A DNA stretch of 64,000 nt from Devosia sp. (GCA_015234425.1 JADGNE010000006.1:1-64000); one strand, 5' to 3'. Positions 1 to 8,174 are shown, counted from the first letter of the stretch. Program-made: numbers and translations. Notes: generated by a model from the letters alone, not told the origin.

Positions 1-494
1 GCCTCGACATCCCCGAATGCGGCCTCGTCGCCATTCTCGACGCCGACAAGGAAGGTTTCCTGCGCTCGGAAACCTCGCTCATCCAGACCATCGGCCGCGC
101 CGCGCGTAACGTCGATGGCAAGGTCATCCTCTATGCCGACAAGACCACCGGCTCGATGGAACGCGCCCTCGCCGAAACCAACCGCCGCCGCGAAAAGCAG
201 ATCGCCTACAACCTCGCCAACGGCATCACCCCCCAATCGGTGAAGGCCCGCATCAACGACATCATCGACAGCACGGCCGAACGCGACCACGTCACGATTT
301 CCATTGGCAAGGGCAAGGACGGCAAGGAAAAGGTGGTCACCGGCGACAATCTCGCGACAGTCATCAAAGACCTCGAACGCGAAATGCGCGAAGCCGCAAC
401 CAACCTCGAGTTCGAGAAGGCCGCGCGCCTCAGGGATGAGGTCAAGCGGCTGCGCGAGATGGAGCTGGATACGCTCACCGGCGAGGTCAGCTAG
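1..494 (+). CDS. uvrB: UvrABC excinuclease subunit B, C-terminal part (5' end outside window)
   Basis: This is the last ~163 codons of UvrB, the DNA-loading helicase-like subunit of nucleotide excision repair, read in frame from base 3 to a TAG stop. Helicase motif VI is visible (QTIGRAARN, then GKVILYAD), followed by the linker and a C-terminal UVR domain ([23 protein letters not shown] pattern, roughly residues 120-150 of the fragment) that contacts UvrC. The start lies upstream of the window. uvrC is also present, at 9520. The reading frame stays open and looks coding after the stop (see the next entry). Confidence 0.97.
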   Translation, partial: LDIPECGLVAILDADKEGFLRSETSLIQTIGRAARNVDGKVILYADKTTGSMERALAETNRRREKQIAYNLANGITPQSVKARINDIIDSTAERDHVTISIGKGKDGKEKVVTGDNLATVIKDLEREMREAATNLEFEKAARLRDEVKRLREMELDTLTGEVS

Positions 495-539
495 GAGCTG
501 GACAATCTGCCCGGCGCGACGCCGCCCTCGGCCTATTTA

Positions 540-761
540 GTGGCGCTGATCCGCGCGCACAGGGCCCAACTCTGGCGGCTGATGTCGCGGGACAAGGACA
601 ACCGCCTGCTCGCCGCCTTCCCCGATCCGCCCCATACGAGGCAAGTGATCTCGGCCCTGCTCGGCGAATCCGCACTGGCGCTCGACCAGTTTCAGAAAAT
701 CCATTCCTCCGAATTTTCCGAGCGCCCCGACGGCTTCGTGTTAACGACGGATTTTCTCTGA
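540..761 (+). CDS. Small hypothetical protein in frame behind uvrB
   Basis: I do not recognise this 73-residue product. It begins at a GTG without a visible ribosome binding site and lies in the same frame as uvrB. The open stretch actually begins directly after the uvrB TAG (base 495) and contains no ATG, GTG or TTG before 540. Codons are strongly G/C-ending like the neighbours, so the stretch looks coding. The product is mostly helical (LWRLMSRDKDNRLLAAF) with a short C-terminal tail. It may be a small gene translationally coupled to uvrB, a remnant of a longer UvrB C-terminus cut by a stop, or the end of a gene that has lost its start. Confidence 0.4.
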   Translation: MALIRAHRAQLWRLMSRDKDNRLLAAFPDPPHTRQVISALLGESALALDQFQKIHSSEFSERPDGFVLTTDFL

Positions 762-778
762 GGGTTTTGAGGACGCCC

Positions 779-930
779 CGATGTCATCCCCGCGCAAGGG
801 GGGCCAAGCGCGCCCAGTCCCCCTGCACAACCGATAAGTCACCGTCATTGCCCGGCCCGTCGGGGCAATCGATTTTCGCCTTAAAGATGGGACACCGGGA
901 CAAGCCCGGTGATGACGATGGCGCGAGGAC
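779..930. repeat. Intergenic palindrome-rich segment of the type common in Hyphomicrobiales
   Basis: The stretch starts with a GTCATCCCCGCGCAAG-like segment and ends with CCGGGACAAGCCCGGTGATG, with a CCCGGCCCGTCGGGGCAAT element between them. Such mosaics of short G/C palindromes are common between genes in related genomes. No protein is convincing here. It lies in the 740-bp gap between uvrB and the SH3-protein gene, together with the long repeat at 1039. Confidence 0.35.
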
Positions 931-1038
931 ATCATCCGCCCCCTCCGCTCCTGCGCCCCTCGCCCCTCCGCGGAGAGGGCCGGGGTGAGGGCCCACTCAA
1001 AAACAGGTGAGGGGCCGCTCCAAAACAAAAGAATCCTT

Positions 1039-1358
1039 CTTATCCCCACCCCCAAAACCCCGTGCCATCATTGCCCCGTTCCCGCCGATAACACGCGGCG
1101 CAGACGAAGCGTCGGGCGGGGAGACGGGCCGCACGGGGTCGCCTGGGCGGGGGCGTGGATGTCGACCACCGGCCGGTGCCGGTTCTGCCTTTCGGGGTCA
1201 TGCCTCGACGCAGTTCCCAGCACCACCCGCAAGGGGGCCGCTCGAGGCATGCGCTTTCAAAAACCGGTCGTGGGAAGCGGCTTGCGCCTCTTCTTGTCTA
1301 TCCAATTTCGAGGCGAAAGCCGCTTCTCACCGTGCGCCCCCTGGGGCGTCCCGACCGT
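1039..1358 (+). repeat. Long intergenic repeat, copy A (inverted copy B at 39149-39462)
   Basis: About 320 bases recur in inverted orientation at 39149-39462. By eye the core (about 1075-1290) has only some eight or nine differences; similarity falls off towards both ends. The copy ends with a long hairpin: bases 1274-1290 pair with 1310-1326, 17 positions with one mismatch, over a 19-base loop. An inner inverted pair (ATGCCTCGA near 1200 with TCGAGGCAT near 1241) is also present. Open frames cross the element on both strands, but none resembles a known protein. It could be a non-autonomous mobile element, a structured RNA, or an extragenic repeat of this genus. Confidence 0.75.
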
Positions 1359-1501
1359 GCGCCCTTCAGGGCGTCGCGACCGTGCCCGTGCACCCGTGAG
1401 GCTCCCTCCGAGCCGGGCGGCGCTTTGGCGCGTCTGCCCTCCGCTTGCAACGCTGCCGGCTTTGGCGCATTGACTGCCAAACACCCTGAGGAGCCGAAAA
1501 A

Positions 1502-1885
1502 ATGCGCGCCCTTGCGAAAAAAGCCGGCCTTGCCCTCGTGACAAGCCTTGTCGCGAGCCTCGCCCTCGCCCTGCCCGCCCAGGCGCTGACCGTGACGGCC
1601 CGGGTCTCGGGCGACAACATCGCCATTCATTCCGGCCCCGGCGATGGCTATGCCATTATCGGTCGCGTCGCCAATGGCACCGAAATCCCGATCGACCGCT
1701 GCACGCAGAACGACAGCGATTCCCGCTCTGGCAGTTTCTTCGGAGATGCCGGCCACGCCCTCCGCGGCCGCAATGCCACCCAGTGGTGCCATATTCCGGA
1801 CACCGGCTGGGTGCTGCGCAGCTATATCGTCGGCCGCGGCCTCGTCAACGTCACCCCGCCCGACTTCAACGGGCCGGGGTGGTAG
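1502..1885 (+). CDS. Secreted bacterial SH3 (SH3b) domain protein
   Basis: This 127-residue protein has a Sec signal peptide (basic MRALAKKAG, hydrophobic core, cleavage likely after PAQA near residue 28). One SH3b-type domain follows, recognisable by the IAIHSGPGDGYAIIGRVANG stretch (compare the NVRSGPGTGY box of the protein at 6236) and a C-terminal WVLRSYI strand. SH3b domains in secreted alphaproteobacterial proteins usually bind cell-wall or surface ligands; the ligand here is unknown. Two cysteines (in DRCTQN and QWCHI) may form a disulfide. The gene converges on hemH with only nine bases between their stops, and a perfect palindrome covers the junction. Confidence 0.8.
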   Translation: MRALAKKAGLALVTSLVASLALALPAQALTVTARVSGDNIAIHSGPGDGYAIIGRVANGTEIPIDRCTQNDSDSRSGSFFGDAGHALRGRNATQWCHIPDTGWVLRSYIVGRGLVNVTPPDFNGPGW

Positions 1886-1886
1886 C

Positions 1887-1906
1887 GGCTGGCTCTAGAG
1901 CCAGCC
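1887..1906. terminator. Palindrome across convergent gene ends (SH3 protein / hemH)
   Basis: GGCTGGCTCTAGAGCCAGCC is a perfect 20-base palindrome spanning the 9-bp gap between the two convergent stop codons. Its centre contains the hemH stop. It could end transcription in both directions, although no T-run follows on either strand. Confidence 0.45.
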
Positions 1907-2956
1907 GGACAGTTCCCGGCGGACCATGGCTTCGATCATGTCCATGCCTTCGGTGCTGTCGTTGAGGCAGGGGATATAGGCATAGTTCTCGCCGCCGGCC
2001 TCAAGGAAGGTCTCCTTGCCGCCAATGGCGATTTCTTCCAGCGTCTCGATACAGTCGGCCGAGAACGCCGGGGCCAGGATCGCCACCTTCTTGATGCCCT
2101 TCTTGGGCAGCTCGCCCAGGGTCACGTCGGTATAGGGCTGCAGCCATTCCGTCGGGCCAAACCGGCTCTGGAAGGTGACCATCAGCTTTTCCCTCGGCCA
2201 GCCGAGATATTCCCGCACCAGCCGCGTGGTCTTGAAACACTGGCAGTGGTACGGGTCGCCCTTCTGCAGATATTCCACCGGCATGCCGTGGAACGAGGTG
2301 ATCACCACATCGGGTTCGAAATCGAGCTTGGCGACGCCGTCGCGGATCGAATTGCCGAGGGTCTCGATATATTTCGGATCCTCGAAATAGGCCGGCGCGG
2401 TGCGCACGGCCGGCTGCCAGCGCATGGTTTTCAGCGCATCGAACGCCTTGTCATTGGCCGTCGCCGTGGTGGTCGCCGAATATTGCGGATAGAGCGGCAC
2501 CAGCAGGATTTTCTGGCATCCCGCGGCCTGCATCTTCTCGAGCACCGACTGGGTCGAGGGATTGCCATAGCGCATGGCGTATTCGACCATGACGCCGTCG
2601 CCGGACATGCGCTCGGCCAGCGCCTCGGTCTGGGCGCGGGTGATCACGCGCAGCGGGCTCTCGTTCTTTTCCTTGTCCCAGATCATCGCATAGGCATGCC
2701 CCGCCTTTTGCGGGCGGAAGCTGAGGATGATGAGGTTGAGGATCGGCCACCACTTCCATTTCGGCGTCTCGATGACGCGCGGATCGGACAGGAATTCCTT
2801 GAGATAGCGGCGCACGCTCCAGTAGTCGGTGGCGTCCGGCGTCCCCAGATTGAGCAACAGGACCCCGATTTTCTGCTGCGGAACGGGGGGATGATCTTTG
2901 GGAAGGTCCGGGTTCATTCTACGCCAGTTTGGAGTTGTTCTATTTTGCCGCACCAT
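1895..2956 (-). CDS. hemH: Ferrochelatase
   Basis: HemH inserts Fe2+ into protoporphyrin IX, the last step of protoheme synthesis. The 353-residue length is normal for the family. Visible motifs are GVLLLNLGTP near the N-terminus, SFHGMP carrying the catalytic histidine, and FSADCIETLEEI carrying the conserved glutamate. No C-terminal Fe-S cluster cysteine pattern is evident. The ATG at 2956 has a GGGAAG Shine-Dalgarno; an inner ATG at 2917 lacks one. Another heme gene, hemF, lies at 50.7 kb, and the heme-dependent bc1 complex genes lie at 47-50 kb. Confidence 0.97.
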   Translation of the reverse strand: MVRQNRTTPNWRRMNPDLPKDHPPVPQQKIGVLLLNLGTPDATDYWSVRRYLKEFLSDPRVIETPKWKWWPILNLIILSFRPQKAGHAYAMIWDKEKNESPLRVITRAQTEALAERMSGDGVMVEYAMRYGNPSTQSVLEKMQAAGCQKILLVPLYPQYSATTTATANDKAFDALKTMRWQPAVRTAPAYFEDPKYIETLGNSIRDGVAKLDFEPDVVITSFHGMPVEYLQKGDPYHCQCFKTTRLVREYLGWPREKLMVTFQSRFGPTEWLQPYTDVTLGELPKKGIKKVAILAPAFSADCIETLEEIAIGGKETFLEAGGENYAYIPCLNDSTEGMDMIEAMVRRELSGWL

Positions 2957-3010
2957 ACCCGCTTCCCGCCTGTTCGCAAGGCGGCGTAGGGTCGCGCCAG
3001 CCGGGAAATT

Positions 3011-4624
3011 CTAGAGACTGGCCACCAGCAGCAGCACGCCGAACCCGAGCACCATCACGGCGCCGATCAGTTCCGCCCACCAGACGAGGCCCTGCGCCAG
3101 AGCACTGTCCGCCCCGCCGATGCGGCTCGCCAGGCCCTTGGCCCCGACGGCAATGCTCGCCAGCGCCGCCACGGTCATGGCGGTGCCGAGCCCCATCAGC
3201 AGCACGGAAACAATGCCCGCCGCAAGCAGACCCTGCGACAGGGCAAAGACCAACACCACCAATGCCCCCGAACAGGGCCGCAGACCGACGGCCAGCACCA
3301 CGCCCAATTGTTCGCGCCAGCTGCCGCGAATATCAGCGGGTCCCACGGCATGGTGCATGTGCGACCCTTGGTCGTGGTCATGGTCATGGTGATGGTCATG
3401 ACCATGTTCGTTATCATGATGGCCATGGTGGTGATGATGGGCGTGGCTGTGGCTATGACCGAATCCAAAAACCTTTCGCGCCACCAGCCAAAGGCCGAGA
3501 AGAGCCACAAGCCCATAGGACACCACGCCCACCCAGTGCGCCGCCTCGCCCAGGGCTGTGCTGGTCAGGCGCAGCACACCGGCGAGAACCAGCACAAAGC
3601 CGATGGCGACAAGCGATTGCATCAGCGCCGAGAGCGCGCTGAGCACGATCCCCTGCCGCAACTGGCTTTCATTGGCCAGCAGATAGGACGAGATGACGAC
3701 CTTGCCGTGCCCCGGCCCCGCCGCATGGAACACGCCATAGGCAAAGCTCAGCCCGCCGAGCAGCCAGAACGCGGTCCAGTCGGTCCGCATGGCGTCGAGA
3801 GCGCCGGTCATCGCCGCATAGAAATCGCGCTGCTGGTCCTGCAGCCAGCCGAAAAATCCGGTACGCGGGAGGTTCAGCCCCACCTCGGTCGGCGGACCGC
3901 CGAAAGGCGTGGCTGGCCGAGCCTGAGCCACCTGCTCGGTGGCTTCCAGCGCGGTTGTCGCGGCGGGTGCAGCCCCACAGGAAATGACCACCATGCCCTG
4001 CGTGCCGCGCATCGCCGCCGCCAAGTCCGCCGGCAATTCAGTCACCTCGGCCCCCAGCGCATAGAGCCGCTCTTCCACCGCCCGATCCATCGGACGCGGC
4101 GGAATGATCGCGGTCGCGCAGCTCTCCGGAGCATTCTCGAGCGTCACGTCGGCGGCATCATCGACAGTGATGGCGACGTAATACTCGGCGTCGTAAACGC
4201 CAAGCTCGAACCGCGCGCCGGGAAAAACCGGCTCCACCGCATCAATGGTAAAATCCAGCGTCACGCGATTGTCGGCATAGCTCATGCGCTGGTCGCCGGC
4301 AGGCGTAAACGCCATGCCGTCCCCGGCCACGGTATAAAACCCGTAGTCGCTGAGCCCGCTCATATTCTCGTCGGCCAGCTCCTGCATTTCCTCAGGGCTG
4401 ACAACATCGTCCTGGTTGGTATCGAGCCCCTGCACCATCCAGACGGAAAAGGCCGTATCGAACGTCCAGCTATGGCGCAGCGCCGAGATCGCGCCGGCGT
4501 CGTCGAAAACCACCCCCACCTTGGCATCGATGAAAATATGCGGATGCGCCGTCGCGGGCTGGGCAAACAGCAGGCCAGCCAGCGCGCAGACTGCCAGCCG
4601 GAGAGGACCGGAAAATCTCAGCAA
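3011..4624 (-). CDS. DUF1007-NicO fusion: periplasmic domain plus nickel/cobalt efflux transporter
   Basis: The predicted 537-residue protein has a signal peptide ending near ATAHPH, then a periplasmic DUF1007 domain, then a NicO/RcnA-type membrane domain with the FHAAGPGHGK motif (about 299-308) and LRPCSGALVV. A cytoplasmic loop at about 390-425 is almost pure His/Asp/Gly, as in nickel/cobalt exporters. Residues 68-79 (DTNQDDVVSPEE) fit an EF-hand calcium loop. The two domains are often adjacent genes. I chose TTG at 4624 because AGGGG precedes it by eight bases and it avoids overlap with the upstream LysR gene; a TTG at 4663 is the alternative. The LysR gene lies 11 bases upstream on the same strand and probably shares the transcript. 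Confidence 0.88.
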   Translation of the reverse strand: MLRFSGPLRLAVCALAGLLFAQPATAHPHIFIDAKVGVVFDDAGAISALRHSWTFDTAFSVWMVQGLDTNQDDVVSPEEMQELADENMSGLSDYGFYTVAGDGMAFTPAGDQRMSYADNRVTLDFTIDAVEPVFPGARFELGVYDAEYYVAITVDDAADVTLENAPESCATAIIPPRPMDRAVEERLYALGAEVTELPADLAAAMRGTQGMVVISCGAAPAATTALEATEQVAQARPATPFGGPPTEVGLNLPRTGFFGWLQDQQRDFYAAMTGALDAMRTDWTAFWLLGGLSFAYGVFHAAGPGHGKVVISSYLLANESQLRQGIVLSALSALMQSLVAIGFVLVLAGVLRLTSTALGEAAHWVGVVSYGLVALLGLWLVARKVFGFGHSHSHAHHHHHGHHDNEHGHDHHHDHDHDQGSHMHHAVGPADIRGSWREQLGVVLAVGLRPCSGALVVLVFALSQGLLAAGIVSVLLMGLGTAMTVAALASIAVGAKGLASRIGGADSALAQGLVWWAELIGAVMVLGFGVLLLVASL

Positions 4625-4635
4625 AACGAAAGCCC

Positions 4636-5553
4636 CTAACTGATCGGGTGAACCGAAAACCAATCCACCAGATGGTCGATCAGCGCCCTCACCTTACCAG
4701 CAAGGTGCCGCCGATGCGGATAGACCGCCTGCAGCGTCTGGCCGGTCGGCAGAAAATCGACCAGCACCGGCACCAGCTCGCCGCTCGCCACCTTCGGCTC
4801 GGCGAGGTAGGAGGGCAATACGACGAAACCAAGACCCATCACCGCCGCAGTTCGCGCCGCCAGCGGGGAATTGACCCGCACGGGGCCATTCACCGGCACC
4901 GAGATGGTCTTGCCGCCTTCGGTGAACCGCCAGTTCGACTGCCCCTGCAGATTGACGTCGACAATGCAGGGCAGATGCCGCAGGTCTTCGGGGTGCTTGG
5001 GCACCTCGATGGAATTGAGAAAATCCGGAGAGGCGCTGACCACCACATGCATGTCGGCAATCTTGCGGGCGATGAGCGAGGAATCCGCCAAGGTCGAGAT
5101 ACGCAGCGCCACATCGACACCCTCATCGACGAGATCGACATAGCGATCCTCGAGCCGGAGATCGAGCGACACCTTGGGGCATTTCTTCAAAAACTCGAAG
5201 ATTGCCGGGGCCAGCGTCGATTCCCCGAAATTACGGGGAGCCGAAACGCGCACCGCGCCGCGCGGCTCTGAGGTCTGGTCGGTGATCGTCGCGTCGAGAT
5301 CGTCCAGCTGCTGCAACAGGCTCGACGCCTCGCGATAATAGGCCTCGCCCGCTTCGGTCAGGCTCAACTTCCGCGTGGTGCGGTTCATCAGCCGGACCCC
5401 GAGATAGTCCTCGAGATCGGTGACATACTTGCTGAGCAGCGCCTTGGAGCGCCCAAACTGCCGCGCCGCCGAGGAAAAACCGCCAGCGTCGAACACCTGA
5501 ACGAAGGCGCGTATGCGAGCCAGATCCTGCGTCATGATCGTCCGTTCACTCAA
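4636..5553 (-). CDS. LysR family transcriptional regulator
   Basis: This is a 305-residue LysR-type regulator. The N-terminal winged helix-turn-helix is clear (FSSAARQFGRSKALLSKYV, about residues 26-44, then LGVRLMNRTTRKLSLTEAG), followed by the effector-binding substrate domain. The resemblance is to the CrgA/YhjC-like subgroup that often controls redox or aromatic stress genes; the effector is unknown. The gene reads directly into the metal exporter, so it may control that transporter or simply be co-transcribed with it. It diverges from the MarR gene at 5678 across 124 bases. A second ATG at residue 7 (5535) is also possible. Confidence 0.93.
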   Translation of the reverse strand: MSERTIMTQDLARIRAFVQVFDAGGFSSAARQFGRSKALLSKYVTDLEDYLGVRLMNRTTRKLSLTEAGEAYYREASSLLQQLDDLDATITDQTSEPRGAVRVSAPRNFGESTLAPAIFEFLKKCPKVSLDLRLEDRYVDLVDEGVDVALRISTLADSSLIARKIADMHVVVSASPDFLNSIEVPKHPEDLRHLPCIVDVNLQGQSNWRFTEGGKTISVPVNGPVRVNSPLAARTAAVMGLGFVVLPSYLAEPKVASGELVPVLVDFLPTGQTLQAVYPHRRHLAGKVRALIDHLVDWFSVHPIS

Positions 5554-5677
5554 ACCAGTGTAATCGAGGCATAACTCATCTGTGTGGGGTGAACAATAAC
5601 CGCTTGTGCCCGTCTGATTAACGATAGGATATAAGCCTCATCGACGCAGCCAAGGAGTTCGGACTATTTTCCCGCCT

Positions 5678-6100
5678 ATGTCCAAACCCACCTCCCGTTC
5701 GGCGCTCTATCGGCTTATCGAGGCCGGGCAACTGGCCCACCAGGCCGTCCTCGTGCCTCTGGTCGAAAAAGGCCTCGAGCCGGGAGATGATGCCGTGCTC
5801 TTCGTCCTGGGCCGAACCGGCACCACCGAAGATGATTTGTCACGCGAATTGGGTCTTCCCGCCGAAGCGCTCGAAAGCCGTCTCTCGCGGCTGGTCGAGC
5901 GCAATGTGGTGACCCGCCAGGCCGTTGGCCCGGAGCTGCTCCCCGGCTATGCGCTCACCGATCGCGGGGCCCGCATTCGCACCGGCCTGATTGAACACTG
6001 GGCACAGTTGGAAGAGGCCCTCCTGGGCGAACTCAAGCCCAAGCAGCGCAAAAAGCTCAACACTGTCCTCAAGCGCTTCGCCGAACTGCTCCGCTTCTGA
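5678..6100 (+). CDS. MarR-like winged-helix regulator
   Basis: The 140-residue protein has the MarR outline: an N-terminal helix, a winged helix (DDLSRELGLPAEALESRLSRLVERNVV, about residues 51-77), a wing (GYALTDRGARI) and a C-terminal dimerisation helix rich in Lys (LKPKQRKKLNTVLKRF). Phenolic ligands or oxidants are typical effectors for the family, but none can be assigned here. It is divergent from the LysR gene, and the 124-bp interval between them should hold both promoters. No other gene appears co-transcribed with it. Confidence 0.82.
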   Translation: MSKPTSRSALYRLIEAGQLAHQAVLVPLVEKGLEPGDDAVLFVLGRTGTTEDDLSRELGLPAEALESRLSRLVERNVVTRQAVGPELLPGYALTDRGARIRTGLIEHWAQLEEALLGELKPKQRKKLNTVLKRFAELLRF

Positions 6101-6235
6101 AGCAGAGCCGCTCGCGGCCGGCAGTGCCCACCCTGCCAATACTTGCTGAAAACCCCGTTCAGTCTGGGTTCATCGACAATGGTGTTTCCTTGTGATCAGG
6201 CAAATACAAGCCACCCACAGGGAAAGGACACCACT

Positions 6236-6673
6236 ATGGCACTTACTCGGAAGCTCCTCGCATCCGGCCTGGCCACCCTGGCCGTGCTGGCGACCACCGC
6301 AGCGGCCTCGGCCGCTCCCGCTTACGCCACCAGCAATGTCAATGTGCGCTCCGGCCCCGGCACGGGCTATGCGATTGTCGATGCGCTGCGCCGTGGCGAA
6401 CGCGTTGACGTCCAGCAGTGTCGCGGCAGCTGGTGCTATGTTGAGCGTCGGGGCGCCGACGGTTGGGTCTCCGCCAACTATCTCGACAGCGGCCGCTACA
6501 ATGATGGCTGGGATCGCCCGTCTCCGCCGCCGCCGGCCTGGGGCAATCCGCGCCCGCCGCATTGGGGCAATAATCGCCCGCGTCCGCCGGTGGTCTACCC
6601 GCCCTATCCGAGCCGCCCGGGCGCCAGCTTCTGCTTCAATGGCCCCAATGGCTATTTCTGCATGAACAACTGA
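6236..6673 (+). CDS. Secreted SH3 domain protein with Pro-rich tail
   Basis: This 145-residue exported protein starts at the ATG preceded by GGGAAAGGA; an upstream in-frame ATG at 6143 lacks such a site. A signal peptide (about 1-25, ending ASAAPA) precedes one SH3b domain with the NVRSGPGTGYAIVDAL motif and GWVSANYL end strand. The remainder is a low-complexity Pro/Arg/Asn tail with PRPPHWGNN repeats and a short Cys-containing end (FCFNGPNGYFCMNN). It is the second small SH3 protein in the window, after 1502, but the Pro-rich tail is unique to this one. A cell-surface or wall-binding role is inferred. Confidence 0.85.
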   Translation: MALTRKLLASGLATLAVLATTAAASAAPAYATSNVNVRSGPGTGYAIVDALRRGERVDVQQCRGSWCYVERRGADGWVSANYLDSGRYNDGWDRPSPPPPAWGNPRPPHWGNNRPRPPVVYPPYPSRPGASFCFNGPNGYFCMNN

Positions 6674-6710
6674 TCCGCCAGTCGTCTCCAGCGACAATCC
6701 GATCGCTCAG

Positions 6711-6730
6711 CGCCGCCCCTCGGGGCGGCG
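6711..6730. terminator. Strong hairpin between convergent genes
   Basis: CGCCGCCCC and GGGGCGGCG form a nine-pair stem with a two-base loop, between the ends of the SH3 gene (6673) and the opposite-strand gene (6735). No long T-run follows, so its role as a bidirectional terminator is inferred from position and stem strength. Confidence 0.5.
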
Positions 6731-6734
6731 TCTG

Positions 6735-7172
6735 TCATTCCACCCTTAGCCGCTCGACGTCTACCCCATGGCGCTCCAGCGGCGCCCGCGCCCGGCGCGC
6801 CAGATATTCGCTGACGCCATAGCCGACTACGACACCAATGGCCGCCGTCGCGCCAAAGCCACGCCAGCCATCCTGGCTGCCCATCAGGATTGCACCGAAA
6901 AGGGTCGCCGCGCCCACGCCCAGCAGCACCCAAAGGCGCTTCTGCGTCGCCGCCCGCAGATTATGCGCCCCGGCAAACAGCAGGTCACGCAGTTCGATGT
7001 CGCTCATCGCGACCAGCGCCGGGTTGGTCCGATCCCGCCGGATCGTCTCGATATAGGCGTCGACCCTGCGCATGATCAGCGCTTCGCGCCGCTTGGTCGC
7101 CTTGCCCTGAGTAAGAAGGGTCAGGCCACCGCCGACAAGCAGCAGCACCAGTGCGATCTGAATCAGGAACAT
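6735..7172 (-). CDS. Hypothetical membrane protein
   Basis: I do not recognise this 145-residue protein. A hydrophobic helix (about 3-21, FLIQIALVLLLVGGGLTLL) is followed by a basic cytoplasmic-looking stretch (KATKRREALIMRRVDAYIETIRR). A helical middle region (about 50-75) comes next, then a pair of hydrophobic helices near residues 80-120 and a charged tail. The first part has the look of a single-span membrane anchor. It ends convergently with the SH3 gene at 6673. Codon usage matches the neighbours. No function can be assigned from sequence. Confidence 0.7.
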   Translation of the reverse strand: MFLIQIALVLLLVGGGLTLLTQGKATKRREALIMRRVDAYIETIRRDRTNPALVAMSDIELRDLLFAGAHNLRAATQKRLWVLLGVGAATLFGAILMGSQDGWRGFGATAAIGVVVGYGVSEYLARRARAPLERHGVDVERLRVE

Positions 7173-7247
7173 GGCTTCCCCTCCTTGGCTCGATCCCTCA
7201 CATGCCCATCAACGCCGCCTGCTTCAAGCGGCAAATGGGCTAGCGGC

Positions 7248-8174
7248 CTATTCGCGGCCGGTGACTGCGGCCTCCGCCGTCATGACATCGACCCGCTTGA
7301 AGCGCTCCCGCGCCATCACCGCCAGCCCGGCCGCAACGATAATGGCAGCACCCACCAGCGAAATCGCGTCGATCCAGTGCCCGAAAACGAGCGCGCCAAG
7401 AAAGATTGCCCAAGGCAGGGAGAAATAATTGAACGGCTGCAATGTGCTGGCCGGCGCCATGGACAGCGCATAGACCATGACCCCGTGCCCGGCGCAGGTG
7501 GTGATGACGGTCAATCCGACCAGCGCGAGCCCCTCCCAACCCATCGGCTCCCAGAAGAAGACGCCGACGGCCGCAGACATGACCAGCCCGACCACCGCCG
7601 AATAGGTGAGGCTCGTGGCAGCGCTGTCCACCGCGCTCACCTGACGTGTCACCACGATGTAAAGGGCGTATGTCGAAGCCGCGACGAGCGCGAAGAACAG
7701 CCCCCAGTCGAGCGGCACGCCGCCTGGCCGGATGATCAGCATGGCGCCCAAAAATCCAATACCCACGGCCGTAAACCGGAATATGCCGACCTTCTCGCCG
7801 AGGATCGGGATGGCAAACAGCGTCACCAGCAGCGGGTAGATGATGAGGATCGCCTGCATCTCCCCCAACTGGAGCGTCCGAAGCGCCAGCCCCACCGCCC
7901 AGATGTCGACCATCAGCAGCACTCCGCGCAGCACCTGCCGCTTGGGCATGCGCGAGCGCAGGGCCTGCCGCAGCGGCGCCTGTCGCGCCACGATGAACAG
8001 CGCAAAGGCCGCAAAGCCCCAATAGCGCATCATTATGACCTGGAAGGGAGAATAGTCCTGCACCAGAACCTTGGACAAAGCGTCCTGGATACCGAAGACG
8101 CAAACCGTAATTAGGTTCAGCAGGATTGCACGCCCGACAGCATCCTGTCCGGGATCGTGTGAAGTGGTCGACAT
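7248..8174 (-). CDS. EamA/DMT family transporter
   Basis: This 308-residue polytopic protein of the drug/metabolite transporter superfamily has two EamA repeats totalling about ten membrane spans. The first half ends with IIYPLLVTLFAIPILGEK, the typical end-of-repeat motif. The second half ends with YFSLPWAIFLGALVFGHW before a last helix. Substrates in this family range from amino acids to nucleotide precursors; none is indicated. I start at the ATG at 8174, because the 20 upstream residues (RRVPRAESCGTRYC) look non-coding. The closely following gene at 8247 on the same strand may be upstream in the same transcript. Confidence 0.88.
   Translation of the reverse strand: MSTTSHDPGQDAVGRAILLNLITVCVFGIQDALSKVLVQDYSPFQVIMMRYWGFAAFALFIVARQAPLRQALRSRMPKRQVLRGVLLMVDIWAVGLALRTLQLGEMQAILIIYPLLVTLFAIPILGEKVGIFRFTAVGIGFLGAMLIIRPGGVPLDWGLFFALVAASTYALYIVVTRQVSAVDSAATSLTYSAVVGLVMSAAVGVFFWEPMGWEGLALVGLTVITTCAGHGVMVYALSMAPASTLQPFNYFSLPWAIFLGALVFGHWIDAISLVGAAIIVAAGLAVMARERFKRVDVMTAEAAVTGRE

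Noticed and set aside
985..1541. Overlapping open frames in the long repeat (for example 985-1473 and 1155-1541).
   Set aside because: GC-rich sequence leaves many frames open. The frame shared with copy B persists only because the DNA is near-identical, and the products match no family.
2246..2989. Plus-strand frame opposite hemH.
   Set aside because: Antisense shadow of a well-conserved ferrochelatase; no start signal.
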